Shown here: positions 12,651 to 23,656 of the stretch, piece by piece
How positions within the stretch are numbered: position 1 is the first letter of the stretch
Layout: every line of letters begins with the position of its first letter
Source: Pomacea canaliculata
Taxonomy: Eukaryota; Mollusca; Gastropoda; Architaenioglossa; Ampullariidae
DNA: 64,000 bases
Direction: 5' to 3'
Assembly (NCBI RefSeq): GCF_003073045.1
Contig: NC_037593.1
Location: 7,617,525-7,681,524 of the forward strand
Position numbers and translations under genes: made by a program
Notes under the pieces: generated by a model
Told to the model about the DNA's origin: nothing
What the model saw: only the letters and a program-made list of their open reading frames with translations
Database searches by the model: none

Positions 12651-13510
12651 CAGTGATACCTCGGTTCTCGAACATAATTCGTTCCGGGAGGACGGTCGAG
12701 AACCAAATTGTTCGAGAACCGAAGCAATGAAACCCATAGGAAATAATGGAAACTGGATTAATTCGTTCCAAGCCCCAGAAAATGCCTATTTACTGGCCTA
12801 ATTTTGTATATAATATGTAGAAAAACATGAGTTCAACAAGAAATAAGAAATAAAAGTGTATTTATTAAAACAAAAAATAAAATGTACTGTACAGTACAGT
12901 AAATTGTGTTTCATTTACTGTACCTGTACCAAACTTTATGGCAGGAGGGAATGAATGTGGAAGGAGGAGGGAAGGGGGATGGTTATTGTTTTGAAGGGGA
13001 GTCCTCTTCAATAAAAACAGAGGGTAACTGCTCTTCGGGTGTTTCTGTTCTCTGTATCTTTTGCTGAGGAGAATCAGAATCTTGCTCTGCAGCTGCTTGT
13101 CTGATTTCTTTACGGAAGAATTTGTCAATTGTTTGCTGTTTTTTTCTCCTTTGCAAAATTTTTTGGAAAGTGGACATAACATTGTCATTAAAAATGTTAA
13201 CTGCTCTATTTGCTACCACTTTATCAGGGTGACGTTGTTCAACAAAATTTGCGATTTCTGCCCATTTTGCACACATCTCATGACTCTCTCCACAAAAACG
13301 TGACTCTCTCTCTCTGCACTCACACTGATGACGCAAGCAAGGCACGCTGGGCAGAATGAACGCCATTCGGCTCAACTCGGCTCATCTCGGACGTTCGGAT
13401 GTTCGAGTTCCAAATATTTGTTCGGATTCCAAGACAAAATTTTCTCGAATTTCCTGGTCGAATACCGATTTGGTCGAAAGTCAAGGCGTTCGAGAACCGA
13501 GGTATCACTG
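12651..13510 (-). mobile_element. Tigger/pogo element with internal deletion, 860 bp
   Basis: Terminal inverted repeats CAGTGATACCTCGGTTCTCG and their complement are flanked by TA at 12649-12650 and 13511-13512. On the minus strand, an open stretch within 12983-13375 encodes a C-terminal Tigger transposase segment with HPDKVVANRAVNIFNDNVMS, LQRRKKQQTIDKF and LPSVFIEEDSPS. These correspond to the end of the DDE transposase region. The N-terminal DNA-binding and most of the catalytic domain are absent, so the copy is non-autonomous. Confidence 0.9.
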
Positions 13511-14505
13511 TATATGTGATTAATCTTTTTATAATCTAATAGCTATTTCAATTTGTGTTTTTAACTATTCCAAAACTACTAACCATTTCAGGATTCTGTG
13601 AATTAATGTTATAAATCATTACAACTCACTAGCACTAGCTGCTAGCATTGTTTAATTTGGCCCTCCAGGTTAATTGGGGTTTTGCTTTAGGCTAACAACC
13701 CACTCATGTAAAAAAAAAAATGTTACAGAAACCGCAGCAGTAATGTTGCCGCCATATGCTCCTCGAGGAGTAACAAGAACTAAGCTAAACAACATCATCA
13801 CATAAGTGAGAATCTCACACTTTAATCATTACAGTACGGTAATTTCATATTCATAATGACGAGAGCAGCCGCTCTCAGCTACAGTCCACATATCGTAAAT
13901 TGAGAATAAATACATAGCTTATCTGTCTCCGTCTTTCGAAAAGGTATGGAAATGCTTCTCTTTCTATTTTAATTTAAACTTGGCGTTCTGACAGTTTATG
14001 GCAGAACGAAACTGTCCACCTTTCCTCACACGATCAACTTCGCTGGCTTGTGCCAAGTTGCGAAAGATAACTCTAACCGACGACTTTCCCTTCCGTCGCG
14101 AGTTCTTCTCATTATCTATTCTCTGTCAATACTTTCTCATCGTCAGCGAGCCGAGTTTACAGGGTCTCTCACAGACTTCTGAAATCTCTGTGCAAGTCTG
14201 TGAGGTTGTTATTCTGTAATACTTCTCGAGTATTCGTGGTACATTTAAGGGAAGTAACTGTGGGATTAGGATCGAAGAATAAATCCCGCCAACATACTCA
14301 GCATCCAGAGAGTAGAGTATCTGGGCCAGCTTCTGAGTGATTCTTGATGAAAGGAAATTAATACGTCAAGACCTGCATTCGTTTAAAACAGAGGTAATAT
14401 AGCTTTGATAAGGAAGCAAGTTTGTTTATGACAGAAAACAAGTGATTGAGCAACAGCGCAACAAAACTAGAAAGTGACTTTTCTTGGAGTGCGACAGCTG
14501 TAGAG

Positions 14506-14688
14506 CTGAGATTCTCAATCATTTTTGTGACTGTACCCCCACAGGTACTCCTCGCACGTATGTTCGCGCATAAAACTACTTATTTTCATAATGGCGTGTG
14601 CTTATTTATGTCGCTGCGTACCCCTGCATAACCCTTACCATACCACTAGGCCTAGGGGTACGCTTACTACCGGTTGAGAACCGTGCGG
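14506..14688. mobile_element. 183-bp hAT-like MITE
   Basis: The left end CTGAGATTCTCAATC and the complement of the right end, CCGCACGGTTCTCAACC, form degenerate terminal inverted repeats continuing into a shared GTACCCC motif. Flanks CTGTAGAG (14498-14505) and CTGGAGAG (14689-14696) are an 8-bp target duplication with one mismatch. Confidence 0.75.
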
Positions 14689-15647
14689 CTGGAGAGCTCG
14701 AGCGAGACAGAATCAGACTGGGGTAGCCAAAAGACGGAAATACAATCTTCTGTTCGTTACCTGTTAGCCATAAATATCTCTTCGCTGGCGTAAATTCTGA
14801 AAGATTCGAGTGGCGTTGAGTATGCTTTGATGATATAACTTCATTAGTCAGGGATTTTGTGTGCATCGGAGTTAAGTTTCATAAGCGTTTGCTGCTAGAG
14901 GCTAATGTTATAATATGAGCATAAAGTAATAAAAATTAATATCTTCTGTGCTGTGATCCCTAAAAAAAAAAACATTTAAGATGAAAGTCTAACCCAGTCA
15001 TTATATTATTCTGTAGTTAAACGCTATAGCATATTCAACCTTTTATTGAAGTATATCTATACAATGGTATGTATTTCCATGATATAAAGTTATCCAACAT
15101 GTCATAGTAAAAATTTGTCAGCTTGTATTTGTATAACTTTTACTTTTTGTTTCCTCCTACTTTCATTTAAACCCCAATCAGAAGCAGCTATTTTTTGTGT
15201 GCGAACCAAGTCTTATTATAAAATCAGCCATGCATGCACACTTGTTTTATTTAACATTTGGAAGAAAGTGTGAAATGATAGAATAGTTAGCACTATAGAT
15301 CTAATGAAGCAGTCACATGAAAATTAAAGACTACGGATAAAAAAAATTTTTTTTTAATCAGAAATAATCTCATGTCCTCAACAAGATAAAATCTCCACCT
15401 GGAACCACAGTTATGAAGCAAGAGTATGTCCTTTATCCAGGGCGGAATGGGGAACTCAAGGAAAAGCATCTTGTTTCTGAGATTAAAAAGCAGTGCAGAC
15501 CTTGTGGGCACTTATTAATGTTACTTTGCCCCAAGGCTCATTTGTCGCTGCTTTATAACTGCGACTCCAAGGGTTAAACAACATCTGTGGAGTCTGGACA
15601 CTGTTTTATAATTTTGGAAACAAGACTTGTCCTTGAGTTCCCCAAGT

Positions 15648-15835
15648 TGTCCAGTGGCACAATGGTTAGCGCCTGTCACCAGTACAGCAAAAGTTGTCTG
15701 TCCTGGGTTCAGATCTTGTCTTGGATACGCTATTCTTTCTCTGCATGTGACATCTGTTTACAGGACTGGCTGCCTTGCCATGAAATAGCCTTAGTTGCTC
15801 GGGTTTAAAACACCAATCCCCAATCCCGTGGGGCA
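15648..15835 (+). mobile_element. tRNA-derived SINE
   Basis: An RNA polymerase III A box (TGGCACAATGG, 15655-15665) and B box (GGTTCAGATCT, 15706-15716) sit in a tRNA-like head. A GCCTTGCCATGAAATAGCC / TTGCTCGGG-TTAAAACACC body follows, as is common in molluscan SINEs. A diverged copy lies at about 54840-55030 in the duplicated block. The 3' border is approximate. Confidence 0.75.
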
Positions 15836-16161
15836 AAAGCTTACCATCATTTCATAGCTACTACCCCTGGTGGAAACGATTTCTAGCAAATAGACCAGAC
15901 ACCAATAGACCTTTTCTTTCCCTCTTCAACATATTGCGTGAGAATAAATCAACATTAAATACAAGCCCTTTTTTTAGCACTTCATTTAAGTTATATAGCA
16001 ATATTTATACTTTTTGTAGTGTTATAAATGTAATATTGGAGGTATCTTAGCATTTCTATACTGTGTAACGGTGTACAACACTGCATGTATCCCAGAGTTT
16101 GATATTAAAAACACTTCTCTTTTACTTTTCTTTTCCATTTCTCTTATGAATGTGTGTGCAG

Positions 16162-19100
16162 ATGTACCTGGTGGTTCAATTTACAAATGAAAAGGAGATA
16201 GCTTTGATTCCAAGCACCTGGCTTGATGGCGACAGTTGTGCAAAGTGGCCACCATACAAAAACCCTGATAAGATCAATAAAGCTGTCAAAGATAAACTCT
16301 TGCCTGAAAGCAACTGGAAATCATATCCTATAGAAGGGTTATTTGGAAACTGTGAGTGTCTTTAATGTTTTTATTTTTTTATGTTTGTTAATTCTTCTGT
16401 TTTCAAGAGCACACTAATAAACTGGTAAACAGACCCATTTTGAAAGATGCATGTGTAAGTCAGTAAGGCCATTATGATGTTAAAGTTGATAGAAGGGTAA
16501 TTATATGGACATAGAGTATATGCAAGCTTGTTTTTGTTTTGTTTTCCAAATTCAAACCATCATCTATCACCCACCCATAAGCAAAAATATGCAATAAAGA
16601 AAAAGAAAATGTTCAAGGAAATAACTGCTTAAAATATGCTGGTGCCTTTTGTGTTAACCTTAAGATGTACTTGTTATCAGTGTATAGCTATGGCAGTTCA
16701 TATAAACATCTTGCACTTATGTTACATAGAGATGCACTTTCAAAAGATGATTTTGACATGGGAAATACATAATGTTCATTTGTAGCAAGCTATGAAAAGG
16801 CCTGGAAATGGCTGAAGGAGGAGACCGAAAGAAATGAAATGAAACCCATCCAAAGTCAGGAACCAGATCTGGATATGCATGTCGTGAAAATAGAACATGG
16901 GTAAACAACAGTTTTGCACTAAATCTAGTTAACAGAGTAAAAAATTGTTTGACACTACAGTAATGGTGCCCAACCTTTTCTCACCTGAGGGCCGCACTGG
17001 ACATGATATAAAATCTCACAGGTCAGAATATGGCAGTTTTGCTAGAATCTTGACATTAAAAATGAAATTATGTTGTGTCTGGTTAGAATGAGGCCCGTGG
17101 GCTGTAGGTTGGGCATCCTTGCACTACAGCATTTGAAATTTTGTTTCCTTTATGAATGTTGTATTCATCACCACTACAAAACAACAACAACAACCATAAT
17201 CTTTTTGTCAAATTAAAGCAAACAATTTTCTTTTTTTCCAAGCTATAATATTTAAGATAGCAGGCAACAACTTTAGATTTAATTAACATTAGGGTAATTG
17301 TAAATAGGATTATGTTTTCAGGAGTGATTTGGCTTTGCAACCTGACACTTCAGACACCATAGCATTTGATCCAAGGCAGCGCCAGCCGAGCACCACTAAT
17401 GTAGAATGCAAGTCATTTGCTGCTTGTGTCTATGCCCTACTTTACACCTGGTATACCTTGGGCCTAAGTCTTGTCGCATTTTGCACTCCGGGTAAACTTT
17501 AACCCCTCCCCCCCTCCATTAGCTGGCCGGCTGCCAGGCAAGCGAGTAGTGTCCGAGTCTTGTCATCCCTTTAAACGCAGCGCATCTAGTGGGCCATTTA
17601 ATTTTGCATATGTGGCCTTGATACTCTGATCCTGGGGAGTATCTGGGAAAATCCGCAGGTGCTCATTCTCAGACCAGAAAAATCATAGTATGCACAGATT
17701 TTCCCCAAGATACAGAGGACACTTAATTGCTTAACATATTTTCACACCATGTTGTCCTGCCCATTTCTCACTGTTTGTTTGTTTGGTAAGTATTTTTGTA
17801 TTTGTTATGTTTCCATGATTTTCTGGGGTTATTTTGGTAAATAGCATTTGACAAGGCGGCAACATCAGTGTCTATGAGAGTGACTACCAAGTGTCTCAAA
17901 CTGACTAAAAATAATCAAAGGTTGTATAAAAAAAAGCTCACAAATATGGCATTAAAAGTCCTTAGTCAGCAGGTAAAGTGACAATAGTGGTACTGCATAA
18001 CTTTGTTTCTATGTACCATTACAATTCAGCTAAAATATGCTAAACATTTCTATTTTTATATCATTTTCAGCAATCGATGGTAAGGAAGATCAAGAAGATC
18101 CACCACCATATAAGAGACCAAGAAAGGCGAACTGGTCAAACAAAGAAATCTGGATGTTGTTAGAAGAGGTTTGTGATTAACATTTGTTTGGGCTGAATTT
18201 ACTTTGTTCCTCAAGTTGAGAGACTCACAGAACCATTGTATAATTTGATTTACCTTAAGTTCTTGTGGTCATGCTTATTTTCTTTTTGTATATCTTTAAT
18301 ATGCGTTTGTTTCATTTCTTTCTTTTCTGTGTTGTTAGGTGAGATTGGAAAAAGAGTGTTTAATGAGTTCACTGGGAAATGAAATAACCAACAGAAAGAA
18401 GGCTGCAGTATGGCAGCGAATTGCAGATAAACTTGCTGCTTCTTGCAGCACAGAACATCGAAGTCTTGTAAGTGTAAGAGAGAAGTGGGGGACTTTGAAG
18501 TCAGAGGCGCAACGAAGGCGTGACAAAAGAAAATCCACAGAAAGTGGTGCTGTAAAATACTGCGAATATGACAACGTCATATTCGAAATTTTAGGTGAAG
18601 GATCAAACCTTACTGATGGCATAGATGGTGAGTACCTGTTAAAAACTGTGTATGTATATTATAGCAAATCATAATATATTCTAAAATTTTTTTCTCTTGA
18701 TTGTTCATATTATAAAAGCATCATATAATAACATTGGGATGGATATGTAAGTTTTTCAGCTGAAAAGGAATTTAATTTCTGTTTGCATCCAGCCACCCTT
18801 TCCTATTCCCATTAGGGGTGATAGACTAATATGTTCTGAGTCATGGTACCTTATAATGTGTTCACAGTACAGATATAACATCTCTTTTTCCAGGTGGAAC
18901 AGATATGTTCAGCTTAAGAACAAGCACAAATTGCTCAGGTTTGCTTTTATTAAAGTTATGTACATGTCATTATTGTTTGTAATAAAGTAATACTTATTTT
19001 AAAATGACTTAAGTTATTTATATTAGCCTTTTTTATATTGAATTGACTAATGGATCTTACAACATGTATAAGAAGCAACATCCATGAATATTGCTCCTTC

Positions 19101-20802
19101 TCACAAAACACTTGTATACAGCTACATCCTACTTTTTTATTTTATTGTTTGTACAGATAATCCTTCAGTGACTGTCACTAGCGATAGGGTAACTTGCATC
19201 GAAAATGATCAACTGTCATTGAAGGGTTTGTATTTTTTATCAGCTTACATTTGTGAAGGTGATAATATTAAAGTATTAAATGATCTATGTACAATCTGGA
19301 GACAATGGATGGTATACAATGTGCAGGTTTATAAGATTTTACGAGGATAGAATCTGTAACAGTAAATGTCATGTCAACGACCAATGGTTAATTATTAAAT
19401 TTCTGTGGTAGCATTTGGGAAAGCTATAGTTCTGAAGAGTGTATGTACTTAGGAAGCAATTTCATCTGGTGCTGTGGCCACATACATTGTGCATATGATA
19501 TACAATCATGAAAAATAAAGTACAGCTGGTATGTGACATATGACTTGTTTTATTTTAAAACGGTTAAATCACACCAATGCACATTACAATGTCTGTAAGG
19601 ATAAAAATATATTTTAAACTATAAATTCGTACAGTATTTGGTGTTGTACAGCATTTTGTTAACCAAGTAGGATGGATTATTGCAGACATTCCATCAACCT
19701 CATTTGCCACCGAAAATTCTGTCAAGCTGGTGGAAGGCGAAATGGCAGACAGTTCACAAAGTTTGTAACAATATGTTAGCTAACTACTGTGAACATGAAA
19801 AAATAAATTAATTGTTTGTGAAAATTTTAAATCAATAATAACTAAAACACCTATACTTCTATATATTTACTATTTGCTTAACACTTACATCTCATGTTTT
19901 ACTCAACTATTGAACATTGGACCAAAAACCAAACTTAAGAAATAAACTTAAGGATATTTTTCACACACACCTGAATACACTAGAATACTAAATTGTATGC
20001 TCTTTTGTACTTATTTTTTTCATTTTACCCTTATTTGTAAGCATGTTACTTGGCAACATAGACAAGCATGAGCTGTCTGAAAGATATTTTTTTTAATGCT
20101 TAAGAACACAATTATATAGAAAACAGAATTAGCAAAAAGTAAAGGAAAATATCAATGTCATGTCAGATGTTAAGAAAAGCTACATGATGTCAAAAAAATA
20201 TGTATAAAAAAACTCATTTACATAGAGCAAAACTAAATACTATTTTTGTATTTTAGTTTCATGTGATAAAGAAACCATACAACTGAACTTTGAAATGCAC
20301 ATAGTACTTTTTAATATGTGAATGTATTTTAAAAGTCCAAATTTTAAAAGAATCTGTTTTTTTTGCAGGGAAACCTTCAATGGATACTAGGAGAGGTGAA
20401 TGCTTATAACCTTATGACCAGTTTTATGAACTATAATTTCAACTGTAATTGTGCAATACAAATAATGTTACTGCTTATCATATATTCATTTATACCACTC
20501 AAAAATTAGCACTGAAATGAGAAAAAAATATCAAAGTTTGGCATTGCTGTGTTGAACCAGCTACTGTTTCTAAATGTGTTGTTTTACAAACAGGGAAAAA
20601 GAAACCAAACAGGGCAAAGACAGTTTTCACGAACTCTCCTTTTGAAAGTCCCCTTGGGAAGGAGTACCTGAAATCTGAAATTGAAAAAAATAAATCCATC
20701 GTTGATCTCAACAAGCTGCGGATGGAAGTCCTCAAAAAGATTTTGCTCAGGGAAGAAGAGAAATCTAACATAGATATTTTTGACCATGTCACATATTTAT
20801 GA
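16162..20802 (+). CDS. DUF4806-family N-terminal module fused to a Myb/SANT-like domain, short isoform
   Basis: Ten exons: 16162-16351, 16786-16900, 17322-17491, 18071-18168, 18339-18627, 18894-18938, 19157-19225, 19686-19760, 20369-20395, 20594-20802. Phases agree throughout and give 428 residues. Exons 1-2 encode the N-terminal module usually seen in DUF4806 proteins (MYLVVQFTNEKEIALIPSTW, then WPPYK). Exons 4-5 encode a Myb/SANT-like (trihelix-type) domain with KANWSNKEIWMLLEE and WQRIADKLA. Exon 10 is rich in Lys and Glu, probably helical, ending at TGA 20800-20802. A nuclear DNA-binding role is inferred from the domain. The start takes the ATG directly after an acceptor AG, so a 5' untranslated exon is expected upstream; ATG 16150 is an alternative. 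The 3' end of exon 3 is the least certain border because it lies inside a TIR-bounded repeat. Confidence 0.75.
16961..17121. mobile_element. 161-bp hAT MITE in intron 2 of the DUF4806 gene
   Basis: The left end TAATGGTGCCCAACC and the complement of the right end, CAAGGATGCCCAACC, are inverted repeats. Identical 8-bp duplications CACTACAG lie at 16953-16960 and 17122-17129. A corrupted copy is at about 56237-56411. Confidence 0.85.
17390..17595. repeat. TIR-bounded repeat overlapping exon 3
   Basis: It begins GCACCACTAATG. In the duplicate copy (about 56704-56968) the far end reads CATTAGTGGTGC, the exact complement. Here that right end is degenerate (CTAGTGGGCC) and the unit is about 60 bp shorter. 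If this is a MITE, the second half of exon 3, a hydrophobic stretch, is exonised repeat sequence. No clear target duplication was seen. Confidence 0.5.
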
Positions 20803-20848
20803 CATGAGTAACTTCTGTGTAAATATTTTTGTATATAATGACAAGGCT

Positions 20849-20854
20849 AATAAA
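20849..20854 (+). terminator. polyadenylation signal, short DUF4806-locus isoform
   Basis: AATAAA lies 46 bases after the short-isoform stop codon, supporting use of the 20594-20802 exon as a true terminal exon. The same arrangement is kept in the duplicate after 61004. Confidence 0.7.
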
Positions 20855-20859
20855 ATGTC

Positions 20860-22985
20860 TTCACCTAGGAGATGCATCTTGCATGATGAATGCATGTGAC
20901 ATTGTGTGCCTTTTCCACACTTTCATCTCAAAACTATTCCACAGTTATAAAGCTGAGAAATACATGTTTCTCTTTATTTCCAATGATGACAAGATGCACA
21001 TTATGCAATCTTAAGTTAATGATGGTAAAAGGGCTTGCATAAATAATTTATCCCAAATTCCACCATGCACTGTTCTGTAGGCAATATGTGATTACTATTA
21101 ACTATATAGTAATACTATGCAATAAAAAATAAATATATTACAAACTTCAGAAGAACCTACAAATCTGTTCCTTGCAGCTCGACCTGCTGCAACTCGCATC
21201 CTTTCTGCAAAGGTAGTAATCATGAAGTATGCTGTACCTAAAGTCATTATCCTTGTCCTTATCTTGATCCTCTGGTACTTCCAGTTTAAGTATTCAGGCT
21301 TTGTTACTTAACATCAGGCATACTATTGTAACATGGCATACCTTCTCTGGTTCAAGCTGAAGACCTCGCAGGCAGTACCATCTTCTTTTGGCAACACCTG
21401 AAACAGTCTAACAAACATACACTGACTACTGAAACAGAAAGTTAATAAAACCAAATTAACTGCAGCCAGTCCGGCATTTGACTACTTTTTAGTCCTGCTT
21501 GCTCCCATAGGGCTGCAACCACACCATGCCAGCGAATCCTGTTTTGGTCATCCTTCAGTTGGGTCCATGTCATCCTGGCTACCTCTGCCTCCCTGTGGGC
21601 TGATCTCCATGTCTGAGTCTCCTAATCTGTGGGTTCCAGTCCAGTCCCACCTTCATTCCTTAATGTTTTGGCTGGCAGGCTTTTGGCTGGTTTTTTCCCA
21701 CAGGTCTGTATTGGAGATCTCGGGCCCTCTGATGTTGAGGGTGTGGCACAGACATCTGTTGATGAATATCTGAATCATGTTGGTGAAGGTGTTTGTCATG
21801 CACCATGTCTCGGATCTGTACAGAAGAACTGACTTAACGCTGGTACTGAAGAAGGAAATCTTGTGCAGAGATTATCTCTTGGAGTTCCAGATGGGTCACA
21901 GGGTGTGGAATGCAAGCCTGGCTTTATTTAATCCACTTATTACATCTTCATTTGCAGCTCCATCTTTGCTACCTACCAAGGTGGGTGAAGTGGTTAGTGT
22001 ATGCAACACATTCCCCATGTAGTTTGAACGGGGCTTCTTGTTGTTGATCTGCATTACCTCATTTCTTGATGTTGTCAGGCCAGTCATCGCTGCTTCTTCT
22101 GATAGAGTGATAGCAGTTCACTAGTAATAATTTGTGATTCATGTACATTTCATATACCAATGGTTCTTTCTGCTGTGCACCTTGTAGAAGTATGTGGGAT
22201 TTCAGAAAGGGCGTCATAAGCTCATGTAGGCACTGAGCATGACACCATCCTCTGGTTTTGGATGTGCCTCAAAAACAGCAAAAACTCTAGATTTGTAGAA
22301 CACTTCCAGGCCATTTTGCCGCATCAATAAATAGTAAATCAGCATTGCAGATGACCCGATGAAATATATATAAAGCAATTTATTACTAAACTATTCTTTT
22401 CTGATCTTTAGAATATTGATTTTTTTAAAGTTAATATGTATCATATTTGGCTAGTAAAGGTATGAAAAGCAAGAACTGGCTTAAATACAGTGGGGAAGGG
22501 CAAACCGTGCACATTTATGTCAACAATCTCAAGAATGATCAGTTTTGAAGTGATACTGTACAGCAGTTTTGATTTCTTTTTACTGTATTAAAAAAAATCT
22601 AGGTGGGGATGGGGGAGGGCAGCTATGCTTTATGACATAGTATGATGTAACCATTAGACTTCAATTATCTATAGCACAGTACACTGTTAACGGGATATAT
22701 ATTCAATAGCGACTATATACATTCTATGTGAAATGTTGATGCCAGTGTGTATTATATAGTAATAATGAAAAGGTCTTGCAAGGGCCATTTTCTCACAGGG
22801 TGTCAAGCTTAATGCGCTACACAAAAGGCATTCAAAGAAAGAACTAATATATATATATTGCAATATAAATTTGATCCGAACATTGAATTTTTTGGTCAAA
22901 TGAATTTATGCTCGTTTCTCCTCCGTGCATCCCTAACGCTGGAAAATCATCTGAGTTAAAACAAAAATCTAGCCTTATGTCTGTT
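20860..22985. other. intron or intergenic stretch inside the DUF4806 locus
   Basis: It contains the LINE remnant at 21.5-22.1 kb. The rest (20.9-21.4 and 22.1-22.98 kb) is AT-rich with no exon supported. For the long isoform this would be part of one large intron. Confidence 0.5.
21490..22095 (-). mobile_element. LINE ORF2 C-terminal remnant
   Basis: The minus strand encodes, in broken frames, LVGSKDGAANEDVISGLNKA (ORF 21896-22087), then a region matching the FINRCL-ILGIRWPE and KWRW tail of LINE reverse-transcriptase proteins. Several frame breaks and substitutions make it non-functional. A near-identical copy lies at about 61690-62310 because the surrounding block is duplicated. Confidence 0.7.
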
Positions 22986-22991
22986 GGCTTC

Positions 22992-23347
22992 CTATTGATA
23001 AGGAAATTGAATCCTCCTGTATGTCCGATCTAGCAGCGCTCTCGTGACTCGGTTAATAATCCGCCCATCCGTTCTGAGGGAGACGGCCCACACAATCTGA
23101 AATGTCCCCGTCGTGTAAAAACGAAGATCTAGACATTTGCAATCTATGACATTCCGTCCTCGATTCGCAGTTTTTAAGTCGCCTTGTATGTCATCGATGA
23201 TCTCCAGAATGCCATGACCACGAAGTATTAATCTGTGATACAGTGTTAAGTCGTCCAATGAATCGATTGGATAAGCTTTATCGCGAAATTGTTTCTGAGA
23301 AGGTAATTTCTTACCGCTTCACACAGCATCGAGCATCCAGCCGCCAT
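22992..23347 (-). pseudogene. small divergent ORF of unknown function, possibly a real short gene
   Basis: An ATG embedded in CAAAATGGCGGCTGG opens a frame, MAAGCSMLCEAVRNYLLRN..., that ends after about 33 codons. A second frame starting near 23258 (MDDLTLYHRLILRGHGILEI...) then runs 88 codons to a stop at 22992-22994. In the duplicate at 63207-63567 one extra G in the connecting GG run makes the two frames continuous there, but another one-base difference breaks the frame further on. Either the gene has decayed, or both copies carry homopolymer errors. A donor-like GAAGCG|GTAAGA also sits at the end of codon 11, so splicing is possible. I do not recognise the family. Confidence 0.35.
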
Positions 23348-23400
23348 TTTGAACGAGCGGGAGGCGGGCAGGACAACCTCTAGCCACCAACTAATTAATA
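23325..23400. promoter_or_regulatory. CpG-rich promoter-like region with YY1-type motif
   Basis: CCGCCATTTTG (23341-23351) is the reverse complement of the CAAAATGGCGG YY1-type element often found at animal transcription starts. It lies in a locally GC- and CpG-rich stretch (GAACGAGCGGGAGGCGGGC) within AT-rich surroundings. It could drive the minus-strand ORF, an independent transcript of the downstream DUF4806 exons, or both. Confidence 0.5.
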
Positions 23401-23656
23401 TATAATTATACGTCCGTGCTCTAGCTTAGTGGGTGGATTGACCGGCGGGAAGGACCAAAACTTGCGACAGAACTCTCCCGTTACTAAGAGACTCAACCGG
23501 CCTTTAAATCGTTTCGAGCCGCGACAAGATTTCGGCCCCTTGTTCATGTGCTAAAATTCTAGTATCTGCTAGTTTCTGACTCATTCTTTATACATATACT
23601 TCATTTTTTTTAATCACTTTTCTAGTGTTTTGCCTTTTTTCTCTCTCTCAATGAAG

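Larger units (their letters stand above)
13511..16161. other. intergenic region between AACS and the DUF4806 locus
   Basis: It holds the inverted partner of the short repeat (about 13738-13795), a 183-bp hAT MITE and a tRNA-derived SINE, listed separately. The 13.85-14.4 kb part is less AT-rich and could contain a promoter or untranslated first exon for the gene beginning at 16162, but no signal fixes this. The rest shows nothing recognisable. Confidence 0.5.

Noticed and set aside
20499-20792. 97-codon minus-strand ORF, repeated at 60701-60994
   Set aside because: Antisense shadow of the well-supported terminal exon 20594-20802 and its copy.
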